Origin: Enteropsectra breve
Taxonomy: Eukaryota > Microsporidia
Length of the DNA: 12,549 nt
Assembly (NCBI GenBank): GCA_024243835.1
Contig: JALPMN010000552.1
Span: forward strand, 5,305-17,853
Direction: 5' to 3'
The notes under the pieces were generated by a model that was not told where the DNA came from, searched no databases, and saw only the letters and a list, made by a program, of their open reading frames with translations. This document shows, one piece after another, positions 1 through 6,308 of the stretch (the first letter of the stretch is position 1; each line of letters opens with the position of its first letter). Both the position numbers and the translations under genes were made by a program.

Positions 1-1
1 C

Positions 2-136
2 AAGAAAAAATCGTTTTTCGCAAAGCTCGGAGAACACAAAGGAAAAATCGCAATAGGCCTTGTTGTCTTGGCAGCAGTGGCAATTGTTGGCTTTGCTTTG
101 TACACGAACGGGGCAAAGGATGATTCCTTGGTATGA
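2..136 (+). CDS. C-terminal fragment of an upstream family member (membrane anchor and tail)
   Basis: This is the last 44 codons of a gene whose start lies left of the window; the frame is open from base 2 to a TGA at 134-136. The fragment begins with a basic/aromatic juxtamembrane stretch (KKKSFFAKLGEHKGK), continues with a single hydrophobic helix of about 20 residues (IAIGLVVLAAVAIVGFAL) and ends with a short hydrophilic tail, GAKDDSLV. The same order (FF..L, helix, D-x-L-V stop) closes genes 3, 4 and 5 of this window, so this is another copy of the same tandem family. The inferred topology is type I: outer domain before the helix, about 10 residues inside. Whether the missing part is type A or type B cannot be seen. 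It could also be the end of a pseudogene. Confidence 0.8.
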   Translation, partial: KKKSFFAKLGEHKGKIAIGLVVLAAVAIVGFALYTNGAKDDSLV

Positions 137-843
137 GCCATATATCAGTAAAATTGGTTACTCAAACTTTAGTCTCATTCAAACGTCTATCTTTGTATTG
201 GGTTCAAATACTGTTGTGTAAATATATTTATTTTTATTTTGAAGGACTTTTATCATACAAATGCAGAACATCTTGGCAAAACTATTTTAAAAGAAAATTT
301 TGAGCTCTTAACCGATCAATTAACTCTGATTACTGTATCTCTATAAATTCCTTCGAGCTTAAGAGAACGTAATGAAATATATTTATGTAAACGAGTAAAT
401 GGCATATAAACCTGAAAATAAACTAACGTCTTATAAAACCCTAGGTTAAGCATTCTTTGCTTGGTCTCGGCTTTTTGTTTCCAGTATCCAATACCAAGGA
501 TAAACTTTTTAATTATTCAAAGTATGATTTTTTTTACTGGTCCAGAGTACAAAAGTTAATGAGTGTTTAGTGACTTATTTCACCTTTGCATTAAAGATGT
601 ATGGATAATTAACCTTTTACGGATATGTGTATCTTTAAAAAGCTGCGATGCATTTGAGGAATCGATTTCTATTATGCATTTTGATTCAACAAAAAAGAAT
701 GTTTTTCTATTGGTTTTGAGATCAAAAAGGGGCATTTTTTAAAGCGATGATTATTACTGGGCTAGTGCACGAGTAATATTTTTAATAGCCCCTCTCTATT
801 AATATCTCCTTTTTCTATAAATAAAATTGTAAAAAATTTTCCC
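137..843. other. Spacer of about 700 bp upstream of gene 1, no gene seen
   Basis: The stretch is A+T-rich with stops in all frames and no reading frame preceded by the CCC start context. A GGTTCAAAT-like string near 197-206 resembles a tRNA B box, but no tRNA arms or A box fit around it. The last 125 bases hold the promoter of gene 1 (separate entry). Confidence 0.6.
725..843 (+). promoter_or_regulatory. Composite promoter of gene 1
   Basis: Elements in order: a GGGG box inside AAAAAGGGGCAT (GGGG at 729-732); a 16-base box GATTATTACTGGGCTA (749-764); a pyrimidine tract CTCCTTTTT next to a TATAAATA box (816-823, 28 bases before the ATG); then AAATTTTCCC abutting the ATG at 844. The same boxes in the same order and nearly the same spacing precede gene 5 (10668-10789) and the right edge of the window (12442-12549). 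The CCC/AAATTT start context is known from Microsporidia. The 16-base box is called only from its conservation inside this window. Confidence 0.65.
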
Positions 844-2586
844 ATGCTGTGCAACGTTGTCAACTTGATGCTGGCAGTTATTGCATATGCAAAATGCGCT
901 TCTGATAATCCGCGAACAGAGAAAACCCCCAATGATGTTGCATTTCAACAGATGAACGAAAACGACTATAGCAAACATCTAGATGAAATGGATACTTTGC
1001 TTGGCAAGCTCACAGAATTAACAGATCCAATTAAGGAGTCAATTGATTCGCGCAGTGAAAATCGAATAACTCAAATATCAAATATTCAATCAGATATAGC
1101 TGAGCTATCTCCTAAAAATGAAAGCTATAAAGATTATGAAAAACATAAAAAAGAGCTCGATAAGTGCATGAGTATACATCAAGTGTATAAAAAGAGTCAA
1201 ACTGAACGTCGTACAGAACTAATTAACCTAGAAGAAAAGGCGGATGAGCTAAAAAAAGAACTTAAAAAGAGAAACACACTTTCAAATTCTGATTTCAAAA
1301 GAGAATACGATACTATAATGAAAGAGACAGAAGATCTAAAGATAAAGAATCGCAATTTTGTTGATGGGCTGAAAAAAGCAAAACTTTCGAATAGACTTGA
1401 AATACTTTTGGAGGAAGTTAAAAAAGTAGAACAAGAAGCTAGAAAAGTAGAACAAGAAGCTAGGAAAGTAGAACAAGAAGCTAGAAATGTAGAACAAGAA
1501 GCTATGAAGAAGAAAAAAGCTACTTATACAAAAGAACTGGATGAATTAAGGACAGTACTCGATAATCTTTTGGGCATGTTGCAGCGCAATGAAGATATTA
1601 TGAATAAGATTGAGAATAAATTATCGGTATTAACTGATTCAGATGCCGATAATCAGCAGTACAAAGCTTATCAAAAGCAGCTTGTTGACCATAGAGTAGC
1701 ATATTTGAATTTTACTGCTATGAAAGAGTCATATACTATGACAATCAAAGGTCTTATCTTTAAGCTGGATCCTATCATAAAAGAAACGAAAAATGATTCA
1801 ACAACTAGTAACAGAGATGTAGAAGACAAATTAAATGCTCTTAAAAAAGACATAAAGGTTAGTGAGGAACAAATAAGAGCATTTGTTGGTCGTATGGAAA
1901 GCAGAATTGATGTCAAGAAAATGATGGAGCTTTTGTCAAAAGTCGAGGCAGAAAAGCCACAAAAAAAGGCATCACCGGAATTTATTCCTGAAAACGCAAG
2001 ACAACGAGGTAGAAAAGAAACAGACAGCCAGCTTTTATCGCGGGACGAGCACATGAGTTATAAAAACGCATTGGATGCAAATGTGGATTCATTAGGTCGT
2101 TATCTAGGCTCATTGGAGTACATCAAAACACAAAGTGATATTAATCTTGATGTAATTAGAGTTAAACTAAGAAATTTACTTTCACAAGCTCCTGGGAACA
2201 AAAAATATACCGCCTATGAAACAGAGCTTAATGAATATACCGATGAATATGAAAGTTTAAAGACACAGAAAGCAGAGCTCATTTGCGGCACCAAAGAGCT
2301 ACGCTCAAGGATTGACATGCTTAAAAGTAGCATGGGAAATAAAACTACAGCTTACAGTGATGATATCGCGAAGAGATTCAATGATCTTAAGAAAGAAATA
2401 ATGGAGCACGAAGCCAAAATTAATGCATTCCTCAGCAGCGTGCCACGAAACAATACTTGCGATAAAATAACGGGGCTGCAGTCGAAAGTTGAGGCTGAAA
2501 GGGACCCCAAAAGTAAGAATTCCTTTTCTGAATGCTCCAGCGCCATTGGATACTCTCTACTGTATTACTGGCTGTTTTTGCTATAG
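844..2586 (+). CDS. Type A coiled-coil surface protein, three modules, frameshifted C-terminus
   Basis: The product is 580 residues. The ATG sits directly after AAATTTTCCC and 28 bases from a TATAAATA box, so the start is secure. Residues 1-18 are a hydrophobic leader ending in KC. Three related coiled-coil modules follow at about 41-175, 227-355 and 405-535. Each has a Y-K-x-Y...QL-like core near its middle and an L-K-K-x-I...I-x-A-F type end (clearest in modules 2 and 3). Between modules 1 and 2 lies a perfect heptad repeat, KVEQEAR, four copies (194-221). The best relative is gene 2, which carries the same three modules in order. Near base 2530 a net one-base loss relative to gene 2 shifts the frame, so the protein ends in a different hydrophobic tail (SLLYYWLFLL) at TAG instead of the family helix and tail. 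The function is unknown; a secreted or surface role is inferred from leader and relatives. It may be functional with an altered end, or an early pseudogene. Confidence 0.85.
   Translation: MLCNVVNLMLAVIAYAKCASDNPRTEKTPNDVAFQQMNENDYSKHLDEMDTLLGKLTELTDPIKESIDSRSENRITQISNIQSDIAELSPKNESYKDYEKHKKELDKCMSIHQVYKKSQTERRTELINLEEKADELKKELKKRNTLSNSDFKREYDTIMKETEDLKIKNRNFVDGLKKAKLSNRLEILLEEVKKVEQEARKVEQEARKVEQEARNVEQEAMKKKKATYTKELDELRTVLDNLLGMLQRNEDIMNKIENKLSVLTDSDADNQQYKAYQKQLVDHRVAYLNFTAMKESYTMTIKGLIFKLDPIIKETKNDSTTSNRDVEDKLNALKKDIKVSEEQIRAFVGRMESRIDVKKMMELLSKVEAEKPQKKASPEFIPENARQRGRKETDSQLLSRDEHMSYKNALDANVDSLGRYLGSLEYIKTQSDINLDVIRVKLRNLLSQAPGNKKYTAYETELNEYTDEYESLKTQKAELICGTKELRSRIDMLKSSMGNKTTAYSDDIAKRFNDLKKEIMEHEAKINAFLSSVPRNNTCDKITGLQSKVEAERDPKSKNSFSECSSAIGYSLLYYWLFLL
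1423..1506 (+). repeat. Four tandem 21-bp units inside gene 1
   Basis: There are four consecutive 21-base units of the type AAAGTAGAACAAGAAGCTAG plus one base. Units 1 to 3 differ by at most one base and unit 4 has two to three changes. Each unit encodes one seven-residue K-V-E-Q-E-A-R heptad (residues 194-221). Ala and Val fall on a and d positions, so each copy adds exactly one coiled-coil heptad without breaking register. Near identity at DNA level points to recent slippage. Confidence 0.95.
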
Positions 2587-2643
2587 TGGCAGTTGAAGGA
2601 GCCTTTATAACTATAAAATTAACAAGCTGATGCCTTTGTTTGA
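2523..2643 (+). pseudogene. Out-of-frame remnant of the membrane helix and tail of gene 1
   Basis: From about 2535, the frame two bases off from gene 1 reads RHWILST followed by a hydrophobic stretch, matching the RHWILST of gene 2's membrane helix, and stays open past gene 1's TAG to a TGA at 2628-2630. Compared with gene 2, the interval between the shared CC (around 2523) and the shared CGCCATTGG is 17 instead of 18 bases, which places the frameshift at about 2524-2540. Further on, back in gene 1's original frame, bases 2629-2643 read D-A-F-V-stop, resembling the family tail D-[TSP]-L-V-stop. At least two indels therefore separate this end from the ancestral one. Confidence 0.75.
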
Positions 2644-2651
2644 GGTACTAA

Positions 2652-2657
2652 AATAAA
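2652..2657 (+). terminator. Possible polyadenylation signal of gene 1
   Basis: AATAAA occurs 66 bases after the stop, in the context AATAAAGCTCATTT. Gene 5 has AATAAAGTTCATCT 72 bases after its stop, so both the context and the distance recur. The hexamer alone is weak evidence in A+T-rich DNA. Confidence 0.35.
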
Positions 2658-3167
2658 GCTCATTTCTTAAAAGCTATTTACATTTTTAAATGCTTTACAT
2701 ATAACAGAACTAAAGCTTTGTTTCATTCATGGGTGTTATGCATAAATAATAATGTGGATTGACTGCATCGTTTTGCACATCTTAAAAAATATTATACTAA
2801 CGCTTAGATCAGAGAAAAACAAAGTCAAAATACAATTTTTGGTATTTGCAGCATAAAAAGAATATCAGCACAAAAATATATAATTTTGCATGGTCGTCCA
2901 ACCACTCTTATATAGTTTTGGCAAATGAAAACTTAATGCCCTATTTAATTAGCTTTATTCAAAAGGTTGCAGCCCATGAGAAACATTGGCTGGCCTTAAA
3001 AAGAGTGTCTGATTTTTATCCACGACTGTTGTTCTGTACGCCTCTATGAAGCAGGCTTGGAATTTAAAGTGTCTCAATTGGACATAGTGAATTCCGAACT
3101 TAAAGAGAATGCAGCTTTTATGTCAGATGAACCTTAATAAATGACTTATTAGCATCACTACGCGCCA

Positions 3168-3187
3168 AGGTAGTTGTAAAACTACCT
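3168..3187. repeat. Perfect 8-bp inverted repeat with GTAA loop
   Basis: AGGTAGTT and AACTACCT flank the four bases GTAA, giving an uninterrupted 8-bp stem with a GNRA-type loop if transcribed. A similar hairpin (7-bp stem, GTAG loop) sits at 10142-10159 in another spacer. No function can be assigned. Confidence 0.6.
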
Positions 3188-3350
3188 AAGAAAGCAATCT
3201 TATAACAAAACTTCTTTAATTTGGCTAGTAAAACTCTTAAATATCATTTTTACACCTTAAAAATATTTATTTCATCTAAAGCCTGAATTTAATACCAATT
3301 TATCCACACATCATCATTAGATGAAGAGCTCCCAAATCGACATTTTATAA

Positions 3351-3442
3351 GGGCGATAATTACTCCCTGCATAATATTATTATAATCTGATTTCTGGTAA
3401 TATCCCCTTTTTGTCTGTAAATATAAAATGAAAAATTTTCCC
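3351..3442 (+). promoter_or_regulatory. Promoter of gene 2 (diverged box)
   Basis: A diverged box GATAATTACTCCCT (3355-3368) lies 88 bases before the ATG, where genes 1 and 5 have GATTATTACTGGGCTA. CCCCTTTTT (about 3404-3412), a TGTAAATA box (3416-3423, 27 bases before the ATG) and AAAAATTTTCCC abutting the ATG follow. The GGGG box at -115 is absent; only a GGG at 3351-3353 is near. Confidence 0.55.
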
Positions 3443-5776
3443 ATGCAGTGCAACGCTATGAATTTGATACTGGCGTTTATCGCATATGCAAAATCTGCCT
3501 CTGAAAACCTGCTGTTAGATTTTAATACCTCTGGACACGAGACTACAGTAAACAATGGTGCAGCCAACCAAATTCCGACTGATCCCCCTGTTGAACCGGT
3601 TGTAGAAAATGATCGTAAGAATTGTGTTGGAAAGAGCACAACGAATATGCATGCTAAGAAGAATATCAAAGAAGAATTGGATGAAGTAGAGAATAAAGCG
3701 AATAGACTTTCAGCCTTGCTAGAGAAAATCGAGAAAAATACTGATGTGTATAGTGCTGTGTATATTGATGAGCTTGAAAGAGAATTATCAGATGTTACTG
3801 AAGAATCAAATCAACAATCAAATGGCTTGGAAAATGAAGAATCAGCTTACAGTGCTGAAATCATAGAAAGATTAAACAAGTTGAAAGAAACTGTAAATAT
3901 TCATGAAGAAAAGATTAGAGCTGCTGTAGATGCGCTGAAACAAAAAGCTATTTCTGATGAAAATGCAAAGCTTAAGGAAAATATTCAGCCTGAAAAGGAG
4001 GCTACTCAGTCTGAAAAGAAGGCTACAAAGACTGAAAAAGAGGCTACAAAGACTGATGAGCCTATTGAAGTGGAGCCAGATCAGAACGAAGTTCCTGCTG
4101 TTGATCTTTTGCCTCCAAAAACAAACCCCAATGAAGTTCCATTCAAACAGATGAACGAACACGACTTTAAAAAAGTTCTAAATGAACATGAAATCGTGTG
4201 TGATATATTCGTAGCTTTATCAGATGAAATCAATGAATCTATTGATCCAAGCAGTGACAATCACCTCGCTCAGATTAAAGGGATAGAGTCTGAATTAGCT
4301 AAAGCATTCCCAGAGAATGATAAGTTTAAAAAATATAAATCGAGGCTTATGAGGCTCTCTAAAGTCCATGAACAACTGATAAAAAAGAAAGAAGATAAAA
4401 TAAATACACTAAATGATTTAACAGGCAGAGCTGCAGAACTCAAAAGCGAACTTAAAAAAAGAAACACACTTTCTAATGTTGATTTCATGATGAAATTAAA
4501 AACAATAAAAAAAGAGGCATCTGAACTAAAGGCAGAGAATAGAGATTTTATTGATAATATGGCACGCCCCACTACAAAGAAAATTGAAGAACTTTTAAAA
4601 GAAATTAGAAAAGCAAAACAAGAAGGGTTCCAAAAGGATCCGCCTGGCGAGTCCGATGCGAGCCAGAAGGAAAAAATGAAATTGCTTAATGAAATGGATG
4701 TGTTAGCATCTAATTTTAGCATTCTTTTAGAAATGCTAAGGCGTAATGAAGATTCACTGAATAAGATTGAGAGTAACATATCAATTCTAATAGACTACGA
4801 TCCAAACAACAAGCAATATAAAGCATATAAACAGCAGTTCGAAGTGCATAAGACAGTCTACGAAAAGAGTTATTTTAAAGGACTGAAAGATGGTTACGCC
4901 AACGATGTGCGTATTTTATATGGTAGTATCAGCTGTCTCAAAAAAGAAATAGAAAAAGAAAATTTCTCAATGAAAGATGTTAAGTATAAATTCGGCTGTA
5001 TTAAAGCAGAAGGACAATGGCAAGACGGCCTTATAAGAAGTTTTGTTGCTGAATTAGAAAACAAAATTAACGCTCCAGGACTAGCAGCGCTTTTGCTAAA
5101 GGTTATGGTTGAAAATCCCGAAACTAAGATCCGGCCATCAGGCGCGTTTTCGGAAAATGTTAGTGACGATAAAAAAGACACAGCATCAAAAACGCAAAAT
5201 GAAAAGCCAACGAACAGATTCAAGGTTTATTATGATGGATTTGGCGAACTAAAGGCTAAATTAGATCAGCATGCAGGCATGTTAGAGCAAATAAAATTAA
5301 GCAGTACTTATAGTCTCGATTTTATTGAAATAAAGCTAAAATATCTTAGTTCATATGCGCCTAAGAATAAAAAATTCAAAGCCTATAAAAAACAGCTTGA
5401 TGAATATACCAAAGAATATGAAAATCTAAAGATACAGAAACAAGAGCATTTGGATGATATAAAGGATTTGCACTTTAAGATTAATTTACTTGACAGTGAA
5501 ATGAACAGTACGGCTAACATTGATGATATCGAGAAGAGATTCAATGAACTTAAAAAAGAAGTAAAGGATCATGGAGTCAAAATTAAGGCTTTTATCAGGA
5601 GTGAGAAACAGAAAAATACTTGTAAAGAAATAGAGAAGCTGGAGTTGGATGTTGCGTGTCAAGATTATTCAACTGATTCTGAATCCTTTTTTGGATTTCT
5701 CTGGCGCCATTGGATATTGTCCACTATCGTACTGGTTGTTATTGCTATAGTGATAGTTGTGAAAGCTAAAAAATAA
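3443..5776 (+). CDS. Type A coiled-coil membrane protein with three and a half modules
   Basis: The product is 777 residues, the longest member. An in-frame ATG at 3428 exists, but the ATG at 3443 follows AATTTTCCC and aligns with the leaders of all relatives, so 3443 is preferred. Residues 1-18 are the leader (KS where others have KC). About 71-170 is a shortened module that has the beginning and end of a normal module but lacks its YKAY core. Then come a three-unit EK.AT.. repeat (184-204) and full modules at about 240-373, 410-545 and 590-720 that match modules 1, 2 and 3 of gene 1. A juxtamembrane ESFFGFLWRHW (747-757) leads into one hydrophobic helix (about 758-774) and the end KAKK. The D-x-L-V tail of other members is missing. 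The function is unknown; a surface-exposed or secretory membrane protein with a long coiled-coil outer part is inferred. Confidence 0.92.
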   Translation: MQCNAMNLILAFIAYAKSASENLLLDFNTSGHETTVNNGAANQIPTDPPVEPVVENDRKNCVGKSTTNMHAKKNIKEELDEVENKANRLSALLEKIEKNTDVYSAVYIDELERELSDVTEESNQQSNGLENEESAYSAEIIERLNKLKETVNIHEEKIRAAVDALKQKAISDENAKLKENIQPEKEATQSEKKATKTEKEATKTDEPIEVEPDQNEVPAVDLLPPKTNPNEVPFKQMNEHDFKKVLNEHEIVCDIFVALSDEINESIDPSSDNHLAQIKGIESELAKAFPENDKFKKYKSRLMRLSKVHEQLIKKKEDKINTLNDLTGRAAELKSELKKRNTLSNVDFMMKLKTIKKEASELKAENRDFIDNMARPTTKKIEELLKEIRKAKQEGFQKDPPGESDASQKEKMKLLNEMDVLASNFSILLEMLRRNEDSLNKIESNISILIDYDPNNKQYKAYKQQFEVHKTVYEKSYFKGLKDGYANDVRILYGSISCLKKEIEKENFSMKDVKYKFGCIKAEGQWQDGLIRSFVAELENKINAPGLAALLLKVMVENPETKIRPSGAFSENVSDDKKDTASKTQNEKPTNRFKVYYDGFGELKAKLDQHAGMLEQIKLSSTYSLDFIEIKLKYLSSYAPKNKKFKAYKKQLDEYTKEYENLKIQKQEHLDDIKDLHFKINLLDSEMNSTANIDDIEKRFNELKKEVKDHGVKIKAFIRSEKQKNTCKEIEKLELDVACQDYSTDSESFFGFLWRHWILSTIVLVVIAIVIVVKAKK
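3992..4054 (+). repeat. Three tandem 21-bp units inside gene 2
   Basis: Three 21-base units encode EKEATQS, EKKATKT and EKEATKT (residues 184-204). Like the repeat in gene 1, the unit is exactly one heptad. It differs in sequence and position, lying before module 1 rather than between modules 1 and 2, so the two arrays seem to have expanded independently. Confidence 0.85.
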
Positions 5777-6308
5777 TATTTCTAACAAAAACTGATGCTC
5801 ATGTGAGAGGAATGAAATAGAAAGCCTATTTCTATAATTTTTTAAATGCCATCTATTAAAGTTATGCTTTTTAATTAGTGTTATAAATTCAAATACTGAT
5901 AGACTTTCATCGCTTTTGTACACTTTACATTTAGACTTCAATGGTATTCTGTAAGATTTTATTCTTTAAGCATAAAAAAGAAACAATCCACACGGCAATT
6001 TATAGTTTACAGCCCGTCTCCTTTGATAGATATGGTTTTATATCCACATGTATTTTAAAAGATCTGCCTTACTTTAATCTTTATGTGCACACTGAGACCA
6101 GCTGCTTTTATTTGGTACCCAGCACTCATTGGACTTTAGAATCAGAATTTAAATTCATATCTTCGAGACAAAAGAGAAGAATTGGGTGGAAGTTCACATC
6201 GCCAAAACAATGATAAATGGATGGACTTTGTGCCTTTAAACTATTTTACAGCTCTTTAGATTCTTCTTTCACCCTTGATAATGGAAATAAAATTTAAAAA
6301 TTTTGCCC
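5777..6308. other. Spacer of about 530 bp between genes 2 and 3
   Basis: The first 25 bases contain ACTGATGCTCATGTG (5791-5805), aligning with the D-[TSP]-L-V tail codons of relatives but out of frame and without the stop. An open frame of 90 codons at 5941-6213 starts at an ATG lacking the CCC context and shows no family features, so it is not called. The 5968-6200 segment loosely resembles about 2850-3080 in the previous spacer. The end is the promoter of gene 3. Confidence 0.55.
6212..6308 (+). promoter_or_regulatory. Promoter of gene 3 (diverged box)
   Basis: GATAAATGGATGGACTTTG (6212-6230), 97 bases before the ATG, resembles GATTATTAATGGACTAAT at the right edge of the window (12463). 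A pyrimidine run TTCTTCTTTCACCC, a TGGAAATA box (6282-6289, 27 bases upstream) and AAAAATTTTGCCC abutting the ATG follow. The GGGG box is not evident. Confidence 0.5.

Larger units (their letters stand above)
2587..3442. other. Spacer of about 860 bp between genes 1 and 2
   Basis: After the tail remnant of gene 1 and a possible polyadenylation signal there is no gene with a family-type start. Two short overlapping open frames (about 2846-3049 and 3000-3137) have no CCC-ATG context and no recognisable product. They could be one decayed frame broken near 3000. A perfect small hairpin lies at 3168-3187. The last 90 bases are the promoter of gene 2. Confidence 0.6.

Noticed and set aside
195..215. 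tRNA B-box-like GGTTCAAAT
   Set aside because: No A box at the right distance and no cloverleaf arms can be drawn around it.
2846..3049. 67-codon + strand open frame
   Set aside because: No ATG start in proper context, no recognisable product, and frame broken near 3000. Mentioned only as a possible relic.
844..5776. Calling genes 1 and 2 SMC, myosin or other named coiled-coil proteins
   Set aside because: Similarity of this kind comes from Lys/Glu-rich heptads. No ATPase, motor or hinge motif is present, and the leader and membrane helix argue against it.
5941..6213. 90-codon + strand open frame
   Set aside because: Its ATG lacks the CCC context, it has no leader, helix or family motif, and it ends at the promoter box of gene 3. 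Chance or a relic is more likely.
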